6,785 nucleotides of DNA, from the NCBI GenBank assembly GCA_016204155.1, contig JACQLG010000069.1, positions 1 to 6,785 on the forward strand, read 5' to 3'. The notes under the pieces were generated by a model. The model had not been told where the DNA came from and searched no databases. It saw nothing but the letters and a program-made list of their open reading frames with translations. The stretch comes from Candidatus Niyogiibacteriota bacterium (GTDB lineage Bacteria; Patescibacteriota; Minisyncoccia; 1-14-0-10-42-19). Of this stretch, positions 1 to 5,160 are shown piece by piece. Position 1 is the first letter of the stretch. Every line of letters starts with the position of its first letter. The translations under genes and the position numbers were made by a program.

Positions 1-318
1 TCTGACTGGGGGAAGTTTTCTGTGAAAACTGTCATTGCCGGAGTTCATGATGATCAAATTTCTTACGCTCGAAATCTTTGGTACTTGCCTTCAACAATAC
101 CGCCCACGCCCACGTTTGGCATAAAAGGCCATCGTTTTATGATAAAATCGGAGTACACACGCACTTCAAGGGCAGCTTCTTTTAAGTGGTTTTTCCAGGC
201 GACGCCGTTTGATAGATTGGGGAATATATTGCGTATCAAGGAAGTTGAAGGGCTTATATCGTTTGTCATGGATCTGTATATTCCATACGCAAATCTTCTC
301 GGCACAGTTAGTTTATAA
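1..318 (+). CDS. Unrecognised protein, C-terminal fragment
   Basis: The frame is open from the first base and ends at TAA 316-318, so this is probably the 3' end (105 codons visible) of a gene that starts left of the window. An in-frame GTG lies at 22 but has no ribosome binding site before it, so it need not be the start. The visible part is soluble-looking, with a Pro/Thr-rich stretch (PSTIPPTPTFG) followed by a basic and aromatic section (KGHRFMIKSEYTRTSRA), and ends in LLGTVSL. I do not recognise a family. Two things favour this strand over the overlapping - strand frame (63-368): the frame has no start constraint at the edge, and a strong + strand terminator begins about 20 bases after the stop, a terminator the - strand frame would have to run across. 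Confidence 0.6.
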   Translation, partial: SDWGKFSVKTVIAGVHDDQISYARNLWYLPSTIPPTPTFGIKGHRFMIKSEYTRTSRAASFKWFFQATPFDRLGNILRIKEVEGLISFVMDLYIPYANLLGTVSL

Positions 319-337
319 TTTTGAATCGTTACATTGA

Positions 338-362
338 AAGCCGCATAGTCATGCGGTTTTTT
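338..362 (+). terminator. Rho-independent terminator
   Basis: A perfect 6-bp stem CCGCAT/ATGCGG (341-346 with 351-356) closes an AGTC loop and is followed directly by a T6 run (357-362). The flanking AAAG can pair with the start of the T run and lengthen the stem. The T run fits + transcription, ending the gene that stops at 318. It sits between two convergent stops (318 and 385) and may also slow transcription from the right, though that side lacks a good T run. Confidence 0.85.
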
Positions 363-384
363 CTTCACTGGGTATGGTACATCA

Positions 385-870
385 TTACCGTAACATTATT
401 CCTATCCGCATGATGACGGCGGCGACTGCGTTGGTGACGATGATTTTATAAAGCCCATGAAGGACTTCATTCGGAACGAAAAAAAGGAAGAGAGAAGCGC
501 ATACAAGGAAGAAAACCCACAGCGGAACGAAGAGTTCGCTTTTCGATTTCTTTTTTTTATTCTTTGTCTTACGCCTTCGTTCAATATCGCGGATAACAAT
601 ATATAATCCGAGCGCGCCGAGATACGGGTCAGAAAGCGCTTCAATCAGGAATAGGATCGCTGAGGGCGTCTTGTCATGAAAGAAAAAAGAAATTGCGGAT
701 AAAAAGATGTAGAGGTATGTAAAGATGGCGAACGCGACATATAAAATATCTATAACCCGCGCTTTTAGATAACTTTGCGCTATGCTGTAGGTCGCATTTA
801 ATATACCCCCCCGTTTTCGTCTAGAGGAATTATTGCCATTGATGAATAATATGTGCGTCCACCAGGCCAT
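385..870 (-). CDS. Small multi-pass membrane protein, function unknown
   Basis: The 161-residue product shows about four hydrophobic segments: residues 39-64, 71-94 (weaker), 113-132 and 138-160. Two strongly basic stretches, RRKR at 17-20 and a Lys/Arg-rich loop at 97-110, would both be cytoplasmic in a four-helix model with both termini inside, which supports a real membrane protein. No family motif is recognised. The ATG at 870 is preceded by AGGAAG (minus strand, 884-879) at a normal 8-base spacing, so this start is chosen; no later in-frame ATG precedes the first helix. Codons 20-22 lie over a G7 tract (C7 at 806-812 on +), and a T8 run on + (551-558) encodes part of the Lys-rich loop; both are slippage-prone. 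The gene stands alone and converges on the partial gene at the left edge. Existence is fairly likely; function is unknown. Confidence 0.65.
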   Translation of the reverse strand: MAWWTHILFINGNNSSRRKRGGILNATYSIAQSYLKARVIDILYVAFAIFTYLYIFLSAISFFFHDKTPSAILFLIEALSDPYLGALGLYIVIRDIERRRKTKNKKKKSKSELFVPLWVFFLVCASLFLFFVPNEVLHGLYKIIVTNAVAAVIMRIGIMLR

Positions 871-934
871 ACCTGGGGCTTCCTGTAAATAAGCCCTAGG
901 CCTGACCTAATGGTCAGATTGCTTTAATTGTCAA
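862..934 (-). promoter_or_regulatory. Putative promoter with overlapping palindromes upstream of the membrane-protein gene
   Basis: A perfect TTGACA (minus, 934-929) could be a -35 box. The -10 position 16-17 bases downstream holds only a weak match (CATTAG/ATTAGG). That weak -10 falls inside a perfect dyad CTGACC-N4-GGTCAG (902-917), the layout expected of a repressor operator. Closer to the gene are two more inverted repeats: a 10-bp arm pair with one mismatch (872-881 with 891-900), which includes part of the AGGAAG ribosome binding site, and CCAGG/CCTGG (862-866 with 872-876) flanking the start codon. The dyads are seen directly; promoter and operator function is inferred. Confidence 0.35.
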
Positions 935-1023
935 TGTCTTTTAGCAACACTCCTTTTTTCCACTCCGCCTATGCATAGTTTCTTAAGGACTTAATCAGTA
1001 TTTATTAACAGGTTGTAAACACA

Positions 1024-1051
1024 AACTCCTCTTTTTCGCAAAAGAGGAGTT
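1024..1051. repeat. Perfect 12-bp inverted repeat (hairpin)
   Basis: AACTCCTCTTTT (1024-1035) and AAAAGAGGAGTT (1040-1051) are perfect complements around a TCGC loop. No T run follows on the + strand. On the - strand the stem is followed by a T-rich but interrupted stretch (TTTGTGTTT), so it would be at best a weak terminator in that direction. The 3' arm contains GAGGAG, a Shine-Dalgarno-like string, 2 bases before an ATG (1052) that opens only an 11-codon frame. It could be an RNA hairpin, a protein-binding palindrome or a weak terminator. Confidence 0.75.
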
Positions 1052-1057
1052 ATGAAA

Positions 1058-1129
1058 GGACAGGATTTTGTTTATGGTCATCGGTAATGCTTTAGTCGAT
1101 GCCGGATAAAATCTTGCCAAAAAGCATTA
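1058..1129 (+). other. Long imperfect hairpin with competing downstream arm; candidate structured RNA
   Basis: Positions 1058-1083 pair with 1097-1118 in a stem of about 20 bp: GG/CC, a bulged A, 13 pairs (1061-1073 with 1104-1116, several G-U), a two-base bulge, GG/CC, a bulged T, then CATCG/CGATG closing a 13-base loop. The loop segment TAATGCTTT (1085-1093) is a perfect 9-base complement of AAAGCATTA (1121-1129), which starts three bases after the stem. A simultaneous pseudoknot over the full stem is sterically unlikely with a 2-base linker, so the two pairings are better read as alternative folds. The G-U pairs suggest + strand RNA rather than a DNA site. No known RNA family is recognised. 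Confidence 0.4.
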
Positions 1130-1168
1130 TTTAGACACATTTTTCTGGTTATTTCAAGATAGATGTTA

Positions 1169-1198
1169 TTGCTTCTTCTTTTATTATATCATTATAAA
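1169..1198 (+). promoter_or_regulatory. Possible promoter of the pterin dehydratase gene
   Basis: TTGCTT (1169-1174) and TATAAA (1193-1198) lie 18 bases apart, about 40 bases upstream of the dehydratase start. The surroundings are very AT-rich, so chance matches are common; an alternative -10, TATTAT, lies at 1214-1219. No Shine-Dalgarno sequence precedes the start codon. Confidence 0.25.
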
Positions 1199-1238
1199 CA
1201 TCGGACAAGTCATTATTATTTTTTTTAAAAACACATCA

Positions 1239-1577
1239 ATGAATATGCGCAATCTGACTTTAAAAAAATGCGTTCCGTGTGAAAGCGGCACCCCCCCATT
1301 ACAAGAGGGGCAAATAAAGGAATTGCATAAGGAAATTTCGGATTGGGAGGTGTCGGAAGATAATAAGAAAATATCGCGTAATTTTGAGTTTAGAGACTTT
1401 ACAAAGGCGATGTCCTTTATAAATAAGGTTGCAGATTTGGCAGAGGATGAAGGGCATCATCCGGATATGCTTATTTATAGCTGGAATAAAGTGAAAATTG
1501 AGTTATGGACACATGCAATCGGCGGCCTATCGGACAACGATTTTATAATGGCAGCAAAGATTAATACCCTTTTATAA
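1239..1577 (+). CDS. Pterin-4a-carbinolamine dehydratase (PCD/DCoH family)
   Basis: The 112-residue product matches the PhhA-type 4a-hydroxytetrahydrobiopterin dehydratases in length and pattern: an N-terminal CxxC (C11, C14), a Trp at 36 (SDWEV), the Phe/Met-rich helix around 54-69, the catalytic GHHPD (H73, H74) and THAIGGLSDNDFIMA with the third active-site His (H92). The family dehydrates 4a-carbinolamine pterins, recycling the cofactor used by aromatic amino acid hydroxylases; no hydroxylase gene is visible here, so its partner is unknown. The segment between HHP and the third His is one residue longer than in the human and Pseudomonas proteins as I recall them. Start at 1239 is uncertain because ATG 1245 (Met3) is equally possible and neither has a ribosome binding site. 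A C7 tract (1291-1297) lies at codons 18-20. The stop is 10 bases from the end of the convergent glycosyltransferase gene. The family call is firm; the physiological role is inferred. Confidence 0.88.
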   Translation: MNMRNLTLKKCVPCESGTPPLQEGQIKELHKEISDWEVSEDNKKISRNFEFRDFTKAMSFINKVADLAEDEGHHPDMLIYSWNKVKIELWTHAIGGLSDNDFIMAAKINTLL

Positions 1578-1587
1578 GGTCTGCTTT

Positions 1588-3237
1588 TCAGAAAGAAAAT
1601 CTATATACGTAAAATGCGGGCGCATCATTCAATCCTTTGATAATGATTTCTGGCTCAATGCCCCCATCTTTGAGGGATTTTTCAATATATTCGGCTTGTT
1701 CTGTCGTTTGCGGCGCTCGAAGAACGGTTGCAGGGCCTGTTTTTACAAAGTAGATTTCAAAACCAGCAAAGTTATCAGCCCGGGCTTCTTGGACGGCTCG
1801 GACAAATGCGCTTGCCGATACTGTGGGGATGCCGTGATAATATTGCCTTTTTGAAAAAAGCCAGAGGCGCGCGGGAGTTGTTATGCGGTCGTCATAGATA
1901 ATGCCAACAGGATCTAATAACCCCGGAGTTTTTGATCCGTATTCTTGGATATAGCGATTAAGATGCGGATTTGGATGTTGGGGGAGTCCTTCAGGCCGCG
2001 AATCTTTGAATGCTGATTCAAAATAATGGTCCAGCTTCACAATCCCGTAATCAGCGGTCGCGATAAACGTATTCCTGACAGAAAAGAAGATTTCGTAGAA
2101 GAAAAAGAGAATAAGAATGCTCCCTATGACAGCTGGCGCCTTGTTAAAACGGTCAAAAAGCGCGATGAAGAAAAATGGGATAAAAAAAGAAGCAGGGATG
2201 ATATAGAACGATATAAAACGGACGGCAGAGCCGGTGAAAACAAAAAGCACGGTCATAAAAAATGTTACGAGGAGCATGAAAATAAGCACTTTGTTTCTAC
2301 GCATATGGATGAGGGCCGTAATCACGCCGCCTAAAAACAGAATGAGAAACGGTATGGTGTATATGAGCAAAAGATTTGTCAGTATGCCACCGAAAGGGTC
2401 CTGTGTTTTTCCTCCCTCGCCCTGCCATCCGGGCGTTTCTTGCCCTAAGAGATAAGAGAGCTGGAGATCAAAGTGTCCGAATGCGTTAAAAAACAAGATG
2501 TTGTATATAATCGCCGGCGAAAAAACAATTATGGCAACAATAAACGATAGGTAGAGGTATTTTTGTTTCAGAGACGGTGATTTGGTGATAAGAAGATAAC
2601 TGATATACACCGGAAGGAGAAAGACGGCAGTATACTTTGTAAGCAGGGAGAGTCCTAATGTTATTCCGAAGAAAACCCAATATTTTTTATTTTCTTCAAA
2701 GCGGAGAAAAAAATAGATATTCGTAAGTATAAAAAAGAACAGCACTCCTTCCATTATGCTGAGTCGGGAAACGGCTACATGAGAGAATGCAACTGCCATT
2801 GTTGAAGCGGCTATCAGTCCTGCAAGGGAGCTTTTGTTGCTGCCGAGACGTTTGCCTATGAGACGAACGATTAGGAAAATAAGAAAGAGGGACGCAATGC
2901 CCGCAAGCGCAGATGGGAGACGTGCCATAAAAAGAGAATCTCCAAAGAACGAAAAAAAGACATATTGTATCCCGAAAAAGAGCATGGGGTGGTCGTGGAA
3001 TGAAAGAACGGTCCAAAAAGGCAAAGGAGAATCTTTAAGCCATTGAATCGGGGTTTGTTGTGACGGGCTTTCGAGATAATCAAGATATCCGATTGAGCGA
3101 AAGGCGTATAGTCCTTCATCAAATATCAGTTCAGCCGATCCAAGTCCCCACAGGCGGAAAAGCGATCCGCCTGCAAGAATCAATACAAGCAAAACGCTCA
3201 TCCTGTGTTTTTTTATAAAAACGCGCAAAGCATACAT
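1588..3237 (-). CDS. GT-C membrane glycosyltransferase, GT39/ArnT-like
   Basis: The 549-residue protein starts with a short basic tail and a first helix (about 13-30), followed by an outer loop with the acidic pair D40-E41 (FDEGLYAFRS), the usual catalytic position in GT-C enzymes that use polyprenyl-phosphate sugars. HDHPM (81-84) matches the HPPL-type motif of PMT/ArnT proteins, and SRLSIMEG (157-164) and GLSLLTKYT (195-203) match conserved family segments. About 11-12 hydrophobic helices run to residue 385. The last 160 residues are a hydrophilic C-terminal domain, probably extracytoplasmic. It likely transfers a sugar from a lipid carrier to a glycan, lipid or protein outside the membrane; acceptor and sugar cannot be told. 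The start at 3237 is supported by an extended -10 (TGCTATACT) ending 6 bases before it, which would give a leaderless mRNA; there is no Shine-Dalgarno. The gene ends 10 bases from the convergent dehydratase and follows the glutamate-dehydrogenase-type gene's terminator. Confidence 0.87.
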   Translation of the reverse strand: MYALRVFIKKHRMSVLLVLILAGGSLFRLWGLGSAELIFDEGLYAFRSIGYLDYLESPSQQTPIQWLKDSPLPFWTVLSFHDHPMLFFGIQYVFFSFFGDSLFMARLPSALAGIASLFLIFLIVRLIGKRLGSNKSSLAGLIAASTMAVAFSHVAVSRLSIMEGVLFFFILTNIYFFLRFEENKKYWVFFGITLGLSLLTKYTAVFLLPVYISYLLITKSPSLKQKYLYLSFIVAIIVFSPAIIYNILFFNAFGHFDLQLSYLLGQETPGWQGEGGKTQDPFGGILTNLLLIYTIPFLILFLGGVITALIHMRRNKVLIFMLLVTFFMTVLFVFTGSAVRFISFYIIPASFFIPFFFIALFDRFNKAPAVIGSILILFFFYEIFFSVRNTFIATADYGIVKLDHYFESAFKDSRPEGLPQHPNPHLNRYIQEYGSKTPGLLDPVGIIYDDRITTPARLWLFSKRQYYHGIPTVSASAFVRAVQEARADNFAGFEIYFVKTGPATVLRAPQTTEQAEYIEKSLKDGGIEPEIIIKGLNDAPAFYVYRFSF

Positions 3238-3243
3238 GACGCT

Positions 3244-3252
3244 AGTATAGCA
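3244..3252 (-). promoter_or_regulatory. Extended -10 promoter of the glycosyltransferase gene (leaderless type)
   Basis: On the - strand TGCTATACT (3252-3244) is an extended -10 element (TGnTATAAT type, one mismatch). Only 6 bases separate it from the ATG at 3237, so transcription would begin at or next to the A of the start codon. No good -35 is seen, as is common for extended -10 promoters. It lies immediately downstream of the preceding gene's terminator. Confidence 0.55.
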
Positions 3253-3267
3253 GTATTATTTGCATAC

Positions 3268-3300
3268 AAATAAAAATCTGCGCGTCTATGCCGCGCAGAT
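3268..3300 (-). terminator. Rho-independent terminator of the dehydrogenase gene
   Basis: Read on the - strand, ATCTGCGCG (3300-3292) pairs perfectly with CGCGCAGAT (3284-3276) around a 7-base loop, followed by TTTTATTT (3275-3268). The stop codon of the dehydrogenase gene is 15 bases upstream. This separates it from the downstream glycosyltransferase gene, so the two are not one operon. Confidence 0.88.
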
Positions 3301-3314
3301 CTTGGTTGTATGCA

Positions 3315-4571
3315 TTATGGATACAGCCCCCGAGCTCTTTTTGCCTGCGCGATGCGATGGATGCTTCGCATCAATGCTGCATCGCGTAATGAGATCCGAT
3401 TTGCAGATGCATATTCTGATGTCTGTAAAAATATATTTCGCAGGCGTTTTTTTAATTCTGTGAAAACAGTTTCTTCTGACCAGTAATATTCTTGCAGTCC
3501 CTGAACCCACTCAAAGTAAGAAATAATTAACCCTCCGGCATTCACAATAATATCAGGAACAACAAGAATATTTTTGTTTTGCAGTATTTCATCAGCTTCT
3601 ACGGTGAGCGGTCCGTTTGCTCCTTCAACAACCATTGAACAGCGTAATTGATCCGCATTATTTTCCGTGATTACCCTTCCTATGGCCGCAGGTATTAAGA
3701 TATCGCAGTCGCACGTAAGGAGTTCATCGTTGGTGATAGAATCCGCATCCTTATATTCCTGTATGGAGCTATTTTTTTGGAGCGCTGAAAGATTTTTAAT
3801 CGGGAGTCCTGTTGATGCGTACAAGCCTCCGTTCACATTACTGACCGCAACAATTCGGCATCCTTTACCGGCGAGTTTTAGTGCCGCATGCATTCCAACG
3901 TTGCCAAATCCTTGGATCGCAACCTTGACCTCTGTCATTCTCCTTCTTTGTTCTTGAAGAATGCTTTCAATAACATAGGCAACACCGTATCCTGTCGCCT
4001 CTTCTCTCCCATAAGACCCTCCGATAATTGTCGGTTTGCCCGTGACAACAGTTGGCACTGTAAATCCTTCGGTCATACTGTATGTATCCATCATCCATGA
4101 CATGATCTGCGGATTTGTGCCCATATCCGGAGCGGGGATATCTTTTGCAGGCCCGATAATCGGCAAAATCTCTGCTGTGTACCTTCGTGTAAGACGTTCT
4201 AGTTCAGCGATGGAAAGCAATGAGGGATTGACAGTAACGCCGCCTTTTGCGCCGCCAAACGGCAATTCGGCAAGCGCGCATTTCCAGCTCATGCTCATTG
4301 CGAGCGATGCCATTTCGCCTATTTCAACATCAGGATGATAGCGCACACCTCCTTTACAAGGGCCAAGCGTGAGCGTGTGCTGTATTCTGTAGCCAGTAAA
4401 TACTTGAATAACGCCCGAATCCATTCGGATCGGACAGCTTACAATGAGAGTTCTTTGGGGAAACCGCAGTCGTTCTCGCAGCCCTTCCTCAAGATGAAGA
4501 TTATCTGCCGCTTTATCAAATTGTTTCAGAGCATTTTGGAAAGCTGGGGAAGCAAGAAATAAATCCCGCAT
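3315..4571 (-). CDS. Glu/Leu/Phe/Val dehydrogenase (glutamate dehydrogenase type)
   Basis: This 418-residue cytoplasmic enzyme has the normal length for the hexameric NAD(P)-dependent family, which interconverts an L-amino acid and its 2-oxoacid plus ammonia. All key residues are visible: K73 in GPCKGGVRY, K97 in MSWKCAL, catalytic K109 in PFGGAKGGV and D149 in IPAPDMGT. Their 24/12/40 spacing is the same as in the Clostridium symbiosum glutamate dehydrogenase. The Rossmann motif GFGNVG is at 221-226, followed by EGANGP (316-321), NAGGL (344-348) and SYFEWVQ (351-357) of the substrate pocket. K73 and S351 suggest glutamate, but substrate choice is not proven. The second Rossmann strand ends in VSNVNG rather than a clear acidic residue, so NAD versus NADP is open. 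Start is secure: GGAGG (4582-4578) lies 6 bases before the ATG. The gene is divergent from ridA, with facing promoters. Confidence 0.95.
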   Translation of the reverse strand: MRDLFLASPAFQNALKQFDKAADNLHLEEGLRERLRFPQRTLIVSCPIRMDSGVIQVFTGYRIQHTLTLGPCKGGVRYHPDVEIGEMASLAMSMSWKCALAELPFGGAKGGVTVNPSLLSIAELERLTRRYTAEILPIIGPAKDIPAPDMGTNPQIMSWMMDTYSMTEGFTVPTVVTGKPTIIGGSYGREEATGYGVAYVIESILQEQRRRMTEVKVAIQGFGNVGMHAALKLAGKGCRIVAVSNVNGGLYASTGLPIKNLSALQKNSSIQEYKDADSITNDELLTCDCDILIPAAIGRVITENNADQLRCSMVVEGANGPLTVEADEILQNKNILVVPDIIVNAGGLIISYFEWVQGLQEYYWSEETVFTELKKRLRNIFLQTSEYASANRISLRDAALMRSIHRIAQAKRARGLYP

Positions 4572-4601
4572 GACATACCTCCAAAAAAGTTTATTCGATT
4601 A

Positions 4602-4630
4602 AGCGTAGAGCTATTTTTCTTTGAAGTCAA
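4602..4630 (-). promoter_or_regulatory. Putative promoter of the dehydrogenase gene
   Basis: On the - strand TTGACT (4630-4625), a 17-base spacer and TACGCT (4607-4602) form a promoter with a good -35 and a moderate -10. A start site near 4595 would give a leader of about 24 bases containing the GGAGG ribosome binding site. The -35 mirrors that of the divergent ridA promoter. Confidence 0.45.
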
Positions 4631-4643
4631 GGAGGAGGGGTAA

Positions 4644-4652
4644 TTATCCACA
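4644..4652 (+). promoter_or_regulatory. Perfect DnaA-box sequence between divergent promoters
   Basis: TTATCCACA at 4644-4652 is identical to the high-affinity DnaA box of E. coli oriC (R1/R4). It lies between the inverted -35 boxes at 4625-4630 and 4657-4662. I found no second perfect or one-mismatch box nearby, so this is not an origin; it could be a DnaA-dependent regulatory site or a chance match. The sequence identity is certain, the function inferred. Confidence 0.4.
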
Positions 4653-4656
4653 ATTC

Positions 4657-4685
4657 TTGACTCTTCTCTTGATTTTTTTTATTAT
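4657..4685 (+). promoter_or_regulatory. Putative promoter of the RidA gene
   Basis: TTGACT (4657-4662), a 17-base spacer and TATTAT (4680-4685) give a near-consensus sigma-70-type promoter. A start near 4692 leaves a leader of about 29 bases without a clear Shine-Dalgarno (only AAGAAAG at 4706-4712). Together with the left-facing boxes it makes an inverted repeat, AGTCAAG (4625-4631) with CTTGACT (4656-4662). Confidence 0.55.
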
Positions 4686-4720
4686 TCATATACTCGATAT
4701 ATTGTAAGAAAGTTCTTAGT

Positions 4721-5113
4721 ATGAGTATGATTGATTACATTTCTACAGCAGAAGCGCCAAAGCCGGTCGGCCCTTATTCGCAGGCAGTAAAGATAAATAT
4801 AGATGTCATGCATGCTATGATTATTACATCAGGGCAAGTTGCGATAGACCCTAAAACAGGGAAGTTTCTTCATGGAGATATTGCAACACAAACGACGCAA
4901 GTATGTGAAAATCTAAAAGCCGTGCTTAAAAAGGGTGGAAGCGACTTTTCACATGTTCTCAAATCTACGGTTTTTTTGGCTGATATGAAGGACTTTGTGC
5001 CAATGAATACGATATATGAAAAATATTTTGGGAAACCCGCACGTTCAGCCATAGGAGTGAATGAACTTCCGTTGGGCGCAAAAGTTGAAATAGAAGTAAT
5101 CGCGTATGCGTAG
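4721..5113 (+). CDS. ridA: RidA family 2-iminobutanoate/2-iminopropanoate deaminase
   Basis: The 130-residue protein has the normal length of RidA (YjgF/YER057c/UK114), a cytoplasmic trimer that hydrolyses reactive enamines and imines released by PLP enzymes into 2-oxoacids and ammonia. Signature parts are present: KPVGPYSQAV (14-23), ITSGQVAIDPKTG (35-47), the PARSAIGVNELPLGAKVEIE stretch (106-125) with R108, which matches the substrate-carboxylate Arg of active RidA (R105 in E. coli), and the acidic E123 matching E120. Retention of this Arg argues for true deaminase activity rather than an inactive Rid subgroup. Start is ATG 4721; ATG 4727 (Met3) is also possible. It is 47 bases upstream of a same-strand PLP-dependent Cys/Met-metabolism gene, a source of exactly such enamines, and divergent from an amino-acid dehydrogenase gene. 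Confidence 0.95.
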   Translation: MSMIDYISTAEAPKPVGPYSQAVKINIDVMHAMIITSGQVAIDPKTGKFLHGDIATQTTQVCENLKAVLKKGGSDFSHVLKSTVFLADMKDFVPMNTIYEKYFGKPARSAIGVNELPLGAKVEIEVIAYA

Positions 5114-5115
5114 GT

Positions 5116-5150
5116 TTGATTTTTTTATTGCATCACTATACTACTATACT
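5116..5150 (+). promoter_or_regulatory. Possible promoter with tandem TATACT boxes before the PLP-enzyme gene
   Basis: Two adjacent copies of ACTATACT (5135-5142 and 5143-5150) each contain a -10-like TATACT. A -35-like TTGATT is at 5116-5121, 15 bases before the first copy. Starts from the two boxes would give leaders of about 12 or 4 bases before the ATG at 5161. No Shine-Dalgarno and no terminator is seen between ridA and this gene, so read-through from ridA is also possible. Confidence 0.4.
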
Positions 5151-5160
5151 ATAGATATCT

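Larger units (their letters stand above)
871..1238. other. Gene-poor intergenic region with dense dyad symmetry
   Basis: About 370 bases separate two divergent genes and contain no confident coding sequence. From left to right the stretch holds the palindrome cluster and putative promoter of the membrane-protein gene, a short TTAAG-GA-CTTAA dyad (983-994), a perfect 12-bp hairpin (1024-1051), a long imperfect hairpin (1058-1118) with a competing downstream arm (1121-1129), and then an AT-rich segment with possible promoter boxes for the dehydratase gene. Only frames of about a dozen codons are present between 1052 and 1134. No tRNA or standard structured RNA (RNase P, tmRNA, SRP, 6S) was recognised by eye. 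Confidence 0.6.

Noticed and set aside
63..368. Minus-strand open frame of 101 codons overlapping the left-edge gene
   Set aside because: It would have to cover the terminator hairpin at 338-362, and it overlaps a + frame that is open to the window edge and ends just before that terminator.
1074..1109. Short frame reading MVIGNALVDAG, similar to the start of PfkB-type sugar kinases
   Set aside because: It stops after 11 codons, and none of the three forward frames continues with kinase-like sequence, so this is most likely a chance match.
1058..1118. Integron attC site or insertion-sequence end
   Set aside because: No integron core-site pair, integrase, transposase or target duplication could be seen around the hairpin.
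2026..2334. Plus-strand frame of 102 codons, very rich in Lys, Glu and Arg, inside the glycosyltransferase gene
   Set aside because: It is the antisense of hydrophobic membrane-helix codons, which gives charged residues; the glycosyltransferase frame has clear family motifs.
4631..4640. Strong Shine-Dalgarno-like GGAGGAGGGG on the + strand
   Set aside because: No start codon with a usable frame follows at suitable spacing, and it lies upstream of the predicted transcript start of ridA.
4644..4652. Replication origin suggested by a perfect DnaA box
   Set aside because: Only one box was found, with no cluster, no dnaA or dnaN neighbour and no flanking AT-rich repeat array.
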